Positions 16,894-25,893 are shown, counted from the stretch's first letter. The stretch is DNA of 64,000 bases from Afipia clevelandensis ATCC 49720 (GCF_000336555.1 NZ_KB375281.1:124001-188000), one strand, 5' to 3'. The notes: a model not told the origin generated them from the letters alone. Numbers and translations are program-made.

Positions 16894-18114
16894 ATGATGA
16901 AGACGAAAACGGCCTTTCTGACAGGAGCCGCGATGCTGCTGGCGCTGATGAGCCCGGCTCAGGCGCAGATCGCCAACAACACCATCAAGCTCGGCGTGCT
17001 GACCGATCTCACCGGGATTGCGACGGACTCGACCGGGGCAGGATCGGTCGCCGCGGCAAAGCTCGCCATCGAAGATTTCAAAAAGGAGAAGCCGGACATC
17101 AAGGTCGAACTGCTGCAGGCCGATCATCAGAACAAGCCCGACATTGGCGGCGCGATCGCGCGGCGCTGGATGGACATCGACAAGGTCGACGCCATTCTTG
17201 ACGTGCCGTTTTCGTCGGTGGCGCTTGCGGTGCAGGAAGCCACGCGCGGATCGAAAACCGCGTTCATCGCGTCCGGTCCCGGTTCGTCGCTTCTGACCGG
17301 CGAGAAGTGCTCGCCCAACACCGTCCACTGGACCTACGATACCTGGGCACTGGCGCATGGCACGGCGCTGGCCTTGCTCAAGGCGAAGAAGGACACATGG
17401 TTCTTCGTCACCGCGGACTATGCGTTCGGTCACTCGCTCGAAAAGGACGCATCCGATGTGGTGAAGGAGCAGAACGGCAAGGTTCTCGGCAGCGTACGGC
17501 ATCCGCCGGGCGCATCGGATTTCTCGTCATTCCTGCTGCAGGCGCAGGCCAGCAAGGCCAAGATCGTCGCGCTCGCCAATGCGGTGAATGACACCGTTAA
17601 CTCGGTGAAGCAGGCGACGGAGTTCGGCCTTCAGGCCGGCGGACAGGAACTGGCGGCGTTGCTGATGCAGGTCACCGACGTCAACGCCATCGGATTGCAG
17701 GGCGCGAAGGGCCTTTATCTGACCGAAGGCTTCTACTGGGACGCCAATGACGGCACGCGCAAGTTCGCTGACCGCTTCACGGCGGCGGTGGGCGGCGGCA
17801 AGCGTCCAACCGCGATTCAGGCGGGCGTCTATGCCGGCACGCTGCACTATCTGCGCGCGGCTGCTGCGGCGAACACCACCGACGGCCTGAAGGTTGTCGC
17901 CAAGATGAAGGAAATGCCGTCGAAGGACCCGCTGTTCGGCGAGGGGCACATCCGCGAAGACGGCCGCCATATCCACGATATGTATCTGTTCCAGGTGAAG
18001 ACTCCCGCCGAGTCCAAGGCGCCGTGGGATTTCTACAAGCTGGTGGAGACGATTCCGGCGGCGCAGGCGTTCCGCCCGCTGGCTGACGGCAACTGCCCGA
18101 TGGTGAAGAAGTAA
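16894..18114 (+). CDS. ABC transporter substrate-binding protein (orphan, Liv type) next to mvaA
   Basis: Periplasmic binding protein of 406 residues. The signal peptide ends near SPAQAQ, and NNTIKLGVLTDLTGIATDST starts the Peripla_BP_6 fold. GGGAGGATCAAGA precedes the ATG; an ATG one codon later is equally possible. It is probably co-transcribed with mvaA and followed by a terminator. There is no adjacent permease or ATPase, so it must either borrow one of the two Liv systems nearby or act as a sensor. Association with mvaA suggests mevalonate or a related hydroxy acid as ligand, which is inference only. Confidence 0.88.
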   Translation: MMKTKTAFLTGAAMLLALMSPAQAQIANNTIKLGVLTDLTGIATDSTGAGSVAAAKLAIEDFKKEKPDIKVELLQADHQNKPDIGGAIARRWMDIDKVDAILDVPFSSVALAVQEATRGSKTAFIASGPGSSLLTGEKCSPNTVHWTYDTWALAHGTALALLKAKKDTWFFVTADYAFGHSLEKDASDVVKEQNGKVLGSVRHPPGASDFSSFLLQAQASKAKIVALANAVNDTVNSVKQATEFGLQAGGQELAALLMQVTDVNAIGLQGAKGLYLTEGFYWDANDGTRKFADRFTAAVGGGKRPTAIQAGVYAGTLHYLRAAAAANTTDGLKVVAKMKEMPSKDPLFGEGHIREDGRHIHDMYLFQVKTPAESKAPWDFYKLVETIPAAQAFRPLADGNCPMVKK

Positions 18115-18173
18115 GCCGATTCCACGGCGCTCCATTGCTGCGGGCTTCCGCGGTGGTGGTTTAGAGAAGGTGT

Positions 18174-18209
18174 AATTTCCTCCCGGCGGGCTTTGTTCGG
18201 GAGGAAATT
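18174..18209 (+). terminator. hairpin terminator after mvaA / binding-protein operon
   Basis: Perfect 12-bp arms AATTTCCTCCCG (18174-18185) and CGGGAGGAAATT (18198-18209) with a 12-base loop, followed by TCTCTCTG. It lies 60 bases past the stop. The weak T tract makes strict Rho-independence uncertain. Confidence 0.65.
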
Positions 18210-18454
18210 TCTCTCTGCGTACATGATCTTAGAATGCAATGCGGGTCTGCCCATGCAGCATGACGCATATGCGGTATCTAATTGACCAAAAACGGAAATT
18301 CGGCTATTTCAGCGCCGTCGTGAATGCTGCCGCCGTTGTCGCCTGCCAGGCAGGCTCCCAGCAAAATTCATTGGCATGACGAGTCTGCGTGAGGCGTGAT
18401 CGCCCGCAAGTCCGGCGATTGTGTGCTCACCGATTGCAAGAGCATGGGTCCGTT
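18210..18454. other. intergenic region upstream of fpr
   Basis: No reading frame stands out between the hairpin and the fpr start. The only notable structure is a perfect palindrome, GCCTGCCAGGCAGGC, at 18341-18355 about 100 bases before fpr, a possible operator. No clear promoter boxes were recognised. Confidence 0.4.
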
Positions 18455-19228
18455 ATGAGCAACTTCAATCAGGAAACGGTTCTGAGCGTCCATCACTGGA
18501 CCGATAATCTTTTCAGCTTCACCACCACGCGCGATTCCTCGTTCCGGTTTCGCAATGGCGAGTTCACGATGATCGGCCTCAAGGTCGGTGAAAAGCCGCT
18601 GCTGCGCGCCTACAGCGTCGCGAGCGCGAACTATGAAGAGAACCTCGAATTCTTCTCCATCAAGGTGGCGGACGGTCCGCTGACCTCGCGCCTTCAGCAT
18701 CTGAAGGAAGGCGACCAGATCATCGTGAGCCGCAAGGCGACCGGGACGCTGGTGATCGACAACCTGACCGATGGCCGCAATCTCTATCTGATCGGTACCG
18801 GCACCGGCCTTGCGCCGTTCCTGAGCGTGATCAAGGATCCCGAGACCTACGAGCGCTTCGAGAAGGTCGTGCTGCTGCACGGCTGCCGTCATGTCCGCGA
18901 ACTGGCTTACGGCGAACTGATCACCGAGAAGCTGCCGCAGGACGAAATGATCGGCGAAATGGTGAGCAACCAGCTCATCTACTATCCGACCGTGACGCGC
19001 GACCCATTCCGCAATCGCGGCCGCATCACGGACCTCATTACATCCGGGAAGCTGTTCGAGGACATCTCGTTGCCGGCGCTCGATGCCGCCAAGGATCGCG
19101 TCATGATGTGCGGCAGCCCGGCGCTGCTGGTGGACACCAAGAAGCTGCTGGAAGATCGCGGTTTTGTCGAAGGCAATCACGGCGAGCCGGCTGACTTCGT
19201 GGTTGAGAAAGCGTTCGCCGAGCGCTGA
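18455..19228 (+). CDS. fpr: ferredoxin--NADP+ reductase
   Basis: FAD enzyme of 257 residues, the usual size of bacterial subclass I Fpr, moving electrons between NADPH and ferredoxin/flavodoxin. FAD-binding RAYSVASANYEENLEFFSIK contains the RxYS motif. TSRLQHL, the NADP-binding IGTGTGLAPFLSVI, LLHGCRHVRELAY and MMCGSPALLVDTK follow, and the C terminus FVVEKAFAER is typical of the family. The ATG at 18455 gives the canonical N terminus; longer in-frame starts add unrelated residues. It is probably a stand-alone housekeeping or redox-stress gene with its own terminator. Confidence 0.94.
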   Translation: MSNFNQETVLSVHHWTDNLFSFTTTRDSSFRFRNGEFTMIGLKVGEKPLLRAYSVASANYEENLEFFSIKVADGPLTSRLQHLKEGDQIIVSRKATGTLVIDNLTDGRNLYLIGTGTGLAPFLSVIKDPETYERFEKVVLLHGCRHVRELAYGELITEKLPQDEMIGEMVSNQLIYYPTVTRDPFRNRGRITDLITSGKLFEDISLPALDAAKDRVMMCGSPALLVDTKKLLEDRGFVEGNHGEPADFVVEKAFAER

Positions 19229-19249
19229 ACCGGATAACTGATCTCAATG

Positions 19250-19283
19250 AAAAAGCCGCTGGCGATGCCGGCGGCTTTTTGTT
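19250..19283 (+). terminator. Rho-independent terminator after fpr
   Basis: Arms AAAAAGCCGC (19250-19259) and GCGGCTTTTT (19271-19280) end in a T run, 22 bases past the fpr stop. The A-rich 5' side means it could also work for the convergent acyl-CoA ligase gene. Confidence 0.88.
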
Positions 19284-19317
19284 TGGCTTGCGCTTTGGTC
19301 CATCCTGAGGTGTGAGA

Positions 19318-19340
19318 ATGCCCGGGGCGAGTCCGGGCAT
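19318..19340. repeat. short dispersed hairpin (ATGCCCGG family)
   Basis: ATGCCCGG and CCGGGCAT flank a 7-base loop and are followed by GACA. This resembles the CCCGGGCATGAC repeats common in Rhizobiales genomes. It lies between the convergent fpr and ligase genes. The family assignment is from memory of such genomes, not a search. Confidence 0.45.
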
Positions 19341-19357
19341 GACAGAATGCGGCACGC

Positions 19358-20953
19358 CTACACGTCCATCAGGCTGTCGCGCAGATTCTTCTTCATCACC
19401 TTGCCATTGGCGTTGCGCGGCAGCGGCTCGGTGCCGATGTCAATGGTTTCGGGCACCTTGTAATCGGACATGCGCTCGGCGCACCAGGCGCGCAGGGTCG
19501 GGGAATCAATATCCGAGCGCACCACTACCACGGCATGCACGCGCTCGCCCAGCACGGGACAGGGGCGCGCCACGATGGCGCTTTCGACCACTGCGGGATG
19601 AGCGGCGAGCACCGACTCGACCTCCGCAGAATAGATTTTCAGGCCGCCGCGGTTGATCATGTCCTTCTGCCGGTCAAAGACGCGGACAAAGTTCTGCTCG
19701 TCGATGGAGCCGAGGTCGCCCGAATGCCAGTAACCCGCAGTAAAGCTCTCCGCCGTGGCGCGGGGATTGTTCCAGTATCCCTTGATCACCGAGCCGCCGT
19801 GAATCCATAGCTCGCCGACCTCGCCGCGCGGCACCTCGCGCCCCGCGGCGTCGACCACGATGATATGCGCGCCGGGGCAGGGCAGGCCGACGCTGTCGCC
19901 GTGGGTGGCGGTGAACTCCGGCGGCATCACCGTCGAGGGCGATGAAGTCTCGGTCGATCCATAGGCGTTGACCAGCTTCAACCCGGGAAGTTTCTCGGCG
20001 AGTCTCTGGATGGTGGCGGTCGGCATCGGCGCGCCGCCATAGCCGCCGATACGCCAGGCGGACAGATCGTAGGAGTCGAAGTCGGCCTGCAGCAGACACA
20101 GATTGTACATCGCGGGCACCATCACGGTCTGCGTGACACGTTCGCGCGATGCGATCTTCAGATATTCCGCCGCCTTGAATTCCGGCACGATAATCAGCGC
20201 ACCGGCACAGCGCGCCATCGCCATGATGTTGGCGGCGATGCCGGTGACATGCGCCAGCGGCACCGCGGCGATCGAACGGTCGGCCTGCGTCAGTTCGAGG
20301 CAGGCTTCATAGACAATGGCCGAGTGAATCAGATTGCAATGCGCCAGCATCGCGCCCTTCGGCTTTCCCGTGGTCCCTGACGTATAAAGGATCATCGCGG
20401 TGTCCTGCTCGTCCACCTCTGCAGGGGGCGGCGGGGCTTCGGTCGCGACCAGATCCAGAAACGCCAGCGCATCACTGGCCGGGCTGATCGACACGCGATG
20501 AAGCAGGCCGGGCAACTCGGCCGCGTCCGGCAGGCGGTCGGCCATGTCGTTTTCGTAGATCAGCAGCTTGGCGCCGCAATCCGTCAGAACGTAAGCGATC
20601 TCCGGTTTCTGCTGGCGCGTGCTCAACATCACGCTCACCAGGCCGAGATAGGCGGCGCCATAAAGCGTCAGCACGAATTCGTTGCGGTTGCCGAGCAGCA
20701 GCGCGATCCGGTCACCGGATTTGAGGCCGATTTCCTTGAAGCCTGCGGCGACCTGCATGGACTTCTGCATCACCTCGCGCCAGGTCAGGCGCTCGTGGCC
20801 GCAAATCAGCGCCTCGCCATCGGGATTGCGGGCAGCGGCCTCGGCGACCATGGCCCAGATGTTTGAAGGCCGCTGCTCGAAGGCGGGGACGATACGATCG
20901 CCGAAACGGGTTTCCAGCCGCATGGCCGGAATAGGATATTGCGACCAGTCCAT
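19358..20953 (-). CDS. AMP-dependent acyl-CoA synthetase/ligase
   Basis: ANL-superfamily enzyme of 531 residues that activates a carboxylic acid to its CoA thioester with ATP. P-loop motif ILYTSGTTGKPKGAML, AYGSTETSSPS, HSGDLGSID, FDRQKDMINRGGLKIYSAEV and the C-terminal catalytic Lys in NANGKVMKKNLRD are all present. It is the last gene of the second Liv importer operon, 28 bases after livF2. Import followed by CoA activation of the same acid is therefore likely. The acid is not identifiable; an aromatic, branched-chain or hydroxy acid are options. Confidence 0.92.
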   Translation of the reverse strand: MDWSQYPIPAMRLETRFGDRIVPAFEQRPSNIWAMVAEAAARNPDGEALICGHERLTWREVMQKSMQVAAGFKEIGLKSGDRIALLLGNRNEFVLTLYGAAYLGLVSVMLSTRQQKPEIAYVLTDCGAKLLIYENDMADRLPDAAELPGLLHRVSISPASDALAFLDLVATEAPPPPAEVDEQDTAMILYTSGTTGKPKGAMLAHCNLIHSAIVYEACLELTQADRSIAAVPLAHVTGIAANIMAMARCAGALIIVPEFKAAEYLKIASRERVTQTVMVPAMYNLCLLQADFDSYDLSAWRIGGYGGAPMPTATIQRLAEKLPGLKLVNAYGSTETSSPSTVMPPEFTATHGDSVGLPCPGAHIIVVDAAGREVPRGEVGELWIHGGSVIKGYWNNPRATAESFTAGYWHSGDLGSIDEQNFVRVFDRQKDMINRGGLKIYSAEVESVLAAHPAVVESAIVARPCPVLGERVHAVVVVRSDIDSPTLRAWCAERMSDYKVPETIDIGTEPLPRNANGKVMKKNLRDSLMDV

Positions 20954-20981
20954 CTCTTTGTGTCCTGCCCTGACTGCAGTG

Positions 20982-21644
20982 TCAGGCTGAAAAGTTGGCT
21001 CCGCGCTCGATCACGAATTCCGCATCGAACAGAGTATGCGAATGATTCAAATCGGATTGAGACATCAAAACAGTTAAACCTTTGCCTTTCAGCGAGGCAA
21101 GAACGTCCGAAATCCGTTCGGACAGGGCAGGTGCGATCCCCTCGAATGGCTCGTCAAGCAAGAGGCACTTCGTCCCGATCCCGAGCGCGCGCGCGAGCGC
21201 CACCAGTTTCTGCTGTCCGCCGGACAACAGCAGGGCCTTGCGGTCGCGCATGGCCACGAGTTCGTCGATCACATCATAGACGAATTCCAGCCGCGCCTTG
21301 CGGTCGACATCCTTTGCGACCCACAGCGGCAGCAGGATGTTTTCCTCGACGGTGAGCTGCGGCACGAGGCCGCGATCTTCCGGCATGTAGCCGATGCCGA
21401 GGCCGGCACGGGCGTGACGCGGAAGGGCAGCCAGATTTTCGCCCGCGAAGCGAATCGAGCCGTTTCTCGGGGCAAGATGCCCCATGACCGAGCGCATCAG
21501 CGTGGTCTTGCCGGCGCCGTTGCGCCCGACAAGGCTCACCATGGCGCCCTCGGCAATATGCATGGTGAAGCCGCGCAGCGCGGGCATCGACTGGATTTCA
21601 ACAGCGAGATTGTCGATTTCGAGCAGCGGACGGGATACGGTCAT
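20982..21644 (-). CDS. second Liv-type ABC transporter ATP-binding protein (LivF-like)
   Basis: ATPase of 220 residues with Walker A GRNGAGKTT, Q-loop region MPEDRGLVPQLTVEENIL, signature LSGGQQKLVALARALG, Walker B CLLLDEPFEGIAP. The region after Walker B reads LMSQSDLNHS where LivF proteins usually have VEQN, a small divergence. The ATG overlaps the stop of the LivG-like gene (ATGA). It is followed by the CoA ligase. Confidence 0.9.
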   Translation of the reverse strand: MTVSRPLLEIDNLAVEIQSMPALRGFTMHIAEGAMVSLVGRNGAGKTTLMRSVMGHLAPRNGSIRFAGENLAALPRHARAGLGIGYMPEDRGLVPQLTVEENILLPLWVAKDVDRKARLEFVYDVIDELVAMRDRKALLLSGGQQKLVALARALGIGTKCLLLDEPFEGIAPALSERISDVLASLKGKGLTVLMSQSDLNHSHTLFDAEFVIERGANFSA

Positions 21645-22390
21645 TTCGCGCCTCCCGTCACATAGCGGCGCACTTCCTGATCCTTCAGAACGGTGGCGGG
21701 TGCGCCATCGGCAAGAATGCGTCCGTTGTAGAAGGCGACCACGCGGTCGGCATACTTGCTGACAATATCCATGTCGTGTTCGACAAAAACGATGGTGGCG
21801 GCGTCGCCCGAGACCGCGTGAATCACGCGGTCCATGGTCGCAAATTTCTCCTCCGCCGAGACGCCGGAGGTGGGCTCATCCAGCAGCAGCAATTTCGGAC
21901 GGCGCGCCAGCGCCATAGCGATATCGACCAGCTTGCGCACGCCGCCCGCGAGTTCTGACACCGGGCGGTCGGCATGACCGGCCAGCGCGAAACGCTCGAG
22001 CAGGGCAATGGCCTTGTCGCGGCGCTCGCCGCCATCCGCAGGTGCGGTCGCGGAGAGCCGCCCGCCTTCCGCGCTGGAGACTGCGACAGTGAGATTTTCC
22101 GCCGCGGTCAGTTCGATGAAGAGCTGCGGAATCTGGAACGAGCGGGAAATCCCGAGTCGTGCCACATCGCGCGGGGAGCGGCGGCCGATCGGGGAGCCAT
22201 CAAGCTCGATCGCGCCGCTATCGGGTTTCAGATAACCCGTCACCATGTTGACGAAGGTGGTTTTGCCCGCGCCGTTGGAGCCGATCAGGCAGAGCTTCTG
22301 GCCCGCCGGAATGTCGATGCTGACATTGTCGGCGGCGACCACGGCGCCGAAGCGCTTCTGCAATCCACGTACGGAAAGAACGGGTGTCAC
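21641..22390 (-). CDS. second Liv-type ABC transporter ATP-binding protein (LivG-like)
   Basis: ATPase of 249 residues from a GTG that overlaps the LivM-like stop (GTGA). A longer frame upstream exists but runs inside the permease gene. Walker A is GSNGAGKTTFVNMVTG, RSFQIPQLF the Q-loop region, Walker B LLLLDEPTSGVS, and VEHDMDIVS carries the H-loop His. The signature helix reads LAGGVRKLVDIAMALA, further from LSGGQ than in the first LivG. It forms the ATPase pair with the next gene. Confidence 0.9.
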   Translation of the reverse strand: MTPVLSVRGLQKRFGAVVAADNVSIDIPAGQKLCLIGSNGAGKTTFVNMVTGYLKPDSGAIELDGSPIGRRSPRDVARLGISRSFQIPQLFIELTAAENLTVAVSSAEGGRLSATAPADGGERRDKAIALLERFALAGHADRPVSELAGGVRKLVDIAMALARRPKLLLLDEPTSGVSAEEKFATMDRVIHAVSGDAATIVFVEHDMDIVSKYADRVVAFYNGRILADGAPATVLKDQEVRRYVTGGAK

Positions 22391-23355
22391 GATGCCGCTC
22401 CTTCCTCGCTCGCCGCGGGCTTTCGTTTTCTCCCGCTCCAGAGCGATCCGATGCCGCGCGGCAGGAAGAGAATGACGGCCAGCAGGAACACGCCGAGCAC
22501 AAGCTGCCATGTGTTCGGCAGGTACAGGTTGGAGAACGAGCGCACCAGTTCGAGCGCAAGCGCCGACACGAACACCGCCGCCACGCTTTGCGTTCCGGCA
22601 AGCACCGCGACGAACACGAATTCGCCTGATGTCGTCCAGTAGGCGAATTCCGGGTCAATGTGCCGCTGCGCCATCAGCGCCAGCGCACCGCTGGCGCCTG
22701 CGAATGTTGCCGCGATGATGAAGTTGAGGGTGATGATGCGATTGGCCGAGGTACCGAGATATTCGACACGCAGGTTGTTCTCGCGCACCGCAAGACTGGT
22801 CAGCCCGAACTGCGACTTGAACAGGATGGTGGCGTAGATGCCCGCGAGTCCGGTCGCAACCACCGATACCGCATACAGCATGAAGTCGGCCTCGCGCGGG
22901 TCGTTGAACACCGCGCCGAACAGGGTGGGGCGTCCGACATTGAAGCCATCCGACCCGCCGAGGATCGTGGTTTTGACCAGCGCGCCATACAGCACCATCG
23001 ACAGCGCCAGTGTCAGCATGCCGAAAAAAATACCGGTGTAGCGCGCGATCAGCGGGCCGATAACAAGACCCAGCAGGCCGCCGAACACTGCTCCGATCAG
23101 CACTTGCGCGACAGCGTCGGTCAGGCCCCAATGGTGGGCGATCAGGGCAACGCCATAGCCGCCGCCGGCATAGAACAGGCCTTGCCCGAACGAGACGTTG
23201 CCGGTCCGCGCCAGCACGACAATGCCGAGCGCGACGAGGGCCTTGGAGGCGGCGACGGTCGCCAGCGACAGCGTCCAGGCCGGAATGATGCGGCCGAACA
23301 GCACCGCGAGGACGACAAGGCCAAGAAGGGCCAGAGGATGCGTGGCGGACTTCAT
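22387..23355 (-). CDS. second Liv-type ABC transporter permease (LivM-like)
   Basis: Membrane protein of 322 residues with about nine hydrophobic segments. GNVSFGQGLFYAGGGYG is the characteristic LivM N-terminal motif and LAVRENNLRVEYLG is the loop that docks on the ATPases. The ATG at 23355 overlaps the LivH-like stop (TGATG). The charged C-terminal tail RKRKPAASEEGAAS is probably cytoplasmic. Confidence 0.91.
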   Translation of the reverse strand: MKSATHPLALLGLVVLAVLFGRIIPAWTLSLATVAASKALVALGIVVLARTGNVSFGQGLFYAGGGYGVALIAHHWGLTDAVAQVLIGAVFGGLLGLVIGPLIARYTGIFFGMLTLALSMVLYGALVKTTILGGSDGFNVGRPTLFGAVFNDPREADFMLYAVSVVATGLAGIYATILFKSQFGLTSLAVRENNLRVEYLGTSANRIITLNFIIAATFAGASGALALMAQRHIDPEFAYWTTSGEFVFVAVLAGTQSVAAVFVSALALELVRSFSNLYLPNTWQLVLGVFLLAVILFLPRGIGSLWSGRKRKPAASEEGAAS

Positions 23356-24251
23356 CAAATGCGCCTCGCGACTTCGCGGCGGAACAGGCCCTCGGGCCGG
23401 AACATCAGCACCGCCGCCATGATGAGATAGATCATGAACAGTTCGGCCTGCGGCAGCAGGTGCACCGAGGCCGCGCGCGCCATGCCGACCAGGATGGCGC
23501 CGACAGCGGCGCCCTCGATGCTGCCGAGGCCGCCGATCACCACGATGGCGAAGCTCAGGATGATGATCTCGGAGCTGAGGCCGGGCTGGACGGAAATCTT
23601 CGGCGCGGTGAGCCCGCCGGCGAGCGCTGCCAGCATCACGCCAAACGCGAAGGCGAACGCATAGACGCGGTTGATCTTGACGCCCATGCTCGCGCTCATC
23701 TCGGCGTTGTGGATCACGGCGGTGACGATCTTGCCGAAGGTGGTGCGGTTGAGCGCGAACCAGACCGCAAATCCGATCGCCGCCGAGAACGGGATCAGCA
23801 TCAGATCGTAGCCGACATAGAACAGTCCGGCGAATTCGACATTGCCGAAGAGCTGATAGGGATCGTTGGCATAGATCGGGTTGACGCCCCAGATCAGCTT
23901 GGTGACGTCCTCGAAAATCAGAAACACCGCGTAGGTCACGAGCAGCAGGACGACTTCATCACGCCCGTAAAACAGCTTGATCAGCCCGCGCTCCATCAGA
24001 AGGCCGACAGCGGCGGCGATCAGCGCGACAGACACCAGCATCAGCACGAATCCGAGGCCGGGTGGCACCTTGTGCGCGGCCGCCATGGTGACGGCCGTGG
24101 CCGCCAGATAGGCGCCCAGCGCGTAGAAGCCGCCATGGGCGATATTGAGAATTTTGAGCACGCCGAACACCAGCGTCAGGCCGAGCGCGACAATAAACAG
24201 CCACGAGGCCTGAATCAGACCGTCGAGAATGACCGTGAGGAAAGTGTTCAT
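23355..24251 (-). CDS. second Liv-type ABC transporter permease (LivH-like)
   Basis: Membrane protein of 298 residues. FGVLKILNIAHGGFYALGAY is the LivH N-terminal motif, and IVVIGGLGSIEGAAVGAILV the C-terminal one. It pairs with the LivM-like protein. It is separated from its upstream binding-protein gene by 164 bases holding a different dispersed repeat, an arrangement also seen in the first liv operon. Confidence 0.91.
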   Translation of the reverse strand: MNTFLTVILDGLIQASWLFIVALGLTLVFGVLKILNIAHGGFYALGAYLAATAVTMAAAHKVPPGLGFVLMLVSVALIAAAVGLLMERGLIKLFYGRDEVVLLLVTYAVFLIFEDVTKLIWGVNPIYANDPYQLFGNVEFAGLFYVGYDLMLIPFSAAIGFAVWFALNRTTFGKIVTAVIHNAEMSASMGVKINRVYAFAFAFGVMLAALAGGLTAPKISVQPGLSSEIIILSFAIVVIGGLGSIEGAAVGAILVGMARAASVHLLPQAELFMIYLIMAAVLMFRPEGLFRREVARRI

Positions 24252-24294
24252 AGGGTTTTCGCGGCGACGGGTGAGGGGAATATCAACTGGCAGT

Positions 24295-24397
24295 CCCTCA
24301 TCCTGAGGAGCGGCCTATTGGCCGCGTCTCGAAGGATGAGGGGAGGTGAAGCCCTCATGGTTCGAGACGGCGCAAGTGCGCCTCCTCACCATGAGGG
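24295..24397. repeat. dispersed repeat, CCTCATCCTGAGGAGC family
   Basis: CCCTCATCCTGAGGAGC and TCGAAGGATGAGGGG form one hairpin, and CCCTCATGGTTCGAGACGG with CCTCACCATGAGGG a second, giving a tandem pair. This element type is frequent in Bradyrhizobiaceae (recalled, not searched). It sits between the binding-protein gene and the LivH-like gene, where it could truncate or stabilise the transcript. Confidence 0.7.
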
Positions 24398-24415
24398 ATC
24401 GGTCCTCGCCGCCGC

Positions 24416-25729
24416 TTACTTGCACTTGTCGTTCTTCATCCCGCCCTTGATCCAGTCGAGCGCCTTCACGCCGGGCGGCGGGTTGACGCACTCGGCCTCA
24501 AAGTTGACGATGTCGACCAGATCGACGCGCTTCTTTTCCGGATTGTACTTGGTGCGGCTGAAGGCGATCGGCTGAATGGCCTGATGGCCGTCGCCGTTCT
24601 TCATCTGGATCAGGCCGCCGGGGCTCTGCCATTCGGAGCCGGTCATCGCCGCCACCAGTTCGTCGGTGCTCGGCTTCTTGCCGCCGTTCTTGGCCATCGC
24701 CTTCTCAACCGCGTTCTTCACGCCGAGAATCGACTGGGTGACGCGGTAGGCGGCCTGCACCGGATAGACGCCGTTGGCCTTTTCATAGCCATTGAAGAAC
24801 CACTCGTTGAGCGGGGTCTTCGGCGACATCAGGCCGTAGGCACCGCGCGCGCCGATGATGACGCCGTCCGGCATCTTGTCGCCGAGCGCGGGCAGAACGT
24901 GGTCGGCGGCACTGAGCACAAGCTGGCTGCGCTTGGCGAGGCCGCGCGGCACCGACTGCAGGATGAAGGCCTGCAGGTCGCCGCCCCAGAGGCTCGAATA
25001 GACGACATCGGAGCCGGCGGCGACCAGCGCCGAGATCTCGGTGCCATACTGGCCGGCGCCGAACTTCGGCATCAGGTCCGCATTGAGCTTGGCATTCGGA
25101 TAAAGCTGCGCGGCGGCAGCGATAAAGTCGGCCTTGCTGTCCTGACCCCAGGCGTAGTCCTGGTTAATGGCCGAGAACGTATCCATCTTGATGTTCTTCA
25201 TCTTCATGTAGCGGATCAGGCCGACGTTGTCCTGCGTCGCGTGAGCCGAGGTGCGGAAGACATAGTTGTACTTGCCTTCCTCGAAGATGCGCGGCGTACC
25301 GCAGTCGAACAGGAACAGCGGCTTCTTCAGTTCTTCCGCGATGGGCGCGACGGCGAGGCAGTCGCCGGAGCCGATATAGCCGATGACGGCATCGACATTG
25401 TCGCGCTGGTAGAGATTGCGCAGTTCCTGCACCTGCTTGGTGGCGCCGCCGTTCTCGTCGATGACGACCGGCTCGATCTTCAGTCCGCCGAAGCCGACTT
25501 TATTATAGGGCGCCGGACCGGCGCCCTTGTTCAGTTCGCCGATCACGAACTCGGCGGCTTTGCCGGCGGGAACGCCGAAACTTTCCGCAGCGGGGCCGGA
25601 CAGGAAGGTGACAATGCCGACCTTGAAGGTGTCTTGCGCCAGCGCCGGGCCGCCGAGCGCGAGAATGGCGGCGGAGGCTGTGAGTGCTGCGAGTGTGCGC
25701 TGGTAACAGGTTCGCGAAAGGCGATTCAT
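24416..25729 (-). CDS. ABC transporter substrate-binding protein of second Liv system
   Basis: Periplasmic binding protein of 437 residues. The signal peptide ends near PALAQD and is followed by TFKVGIVTFLSGPAAESFGV and IEPVVIDENGGATKQVQEL, typical of Peripla_BP_6. GGGAGGATACCGAAC precedes the ATG. Cysteines at VIGYIGSGDCLAVAP, LFDCGTP, AECVNPPPG and the final KCK may form two disulphides, unusual for the family. First gene of the operon that ends in the CoA ligase. Confidence 0.91.
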   Translation of the reverse strand: MNRLSRTCYQRTLAALTASAAILALGGPALAQDTFKVGIVTFLSGPAAESFGVPAGKAAEFVIGELNKGAGPAPYNKVGFGGLKIEPVVIDENGGATKQVQELRNLYQRDNVDAVIGYIGSGDCLAVAPIAEELKKPLFLFDCGTPRIFEEGKYNYVFRTSAHATQDNVGLIRYMKMKNIKMDTFSAINQDYAWGQDSKADFIAAAAQLYPNAKLNADLMPKFGAGQYGTEISALVAAGSDVVYSSLWGGDLQAFILQSVPRGLAKRSQLVLSAADHVLPALGDKMPDGVIIGARGAYGLMSPKTPLNEWFFNGYEKANGVYPVQAAYRVTQSILGVKNAVEKAMAKNGGKKPSTDELVAAMTGSEWQSPGGLIQMKNGDGHQAIQPIAFSRTKYNPEKKRVDLVDIVNFEAECVNPPPGVKALDWIKGGMKNDKCK

Positions 25730-25893
25730 GTTCGGTATCCTCCCAATTGTCCGGTCATGCCGGTTTTTGTGTCCGCATCCGTTTGCCGGATGTCAGTGGT
25801 TCCATGCCAGCTTAAGCGGGCTTTTCCTGCGCGTCTATGATCCGGTGCGCCCGACGGTGCGACGAATGTTTGCACATCGCATCGCGTCGCCCG

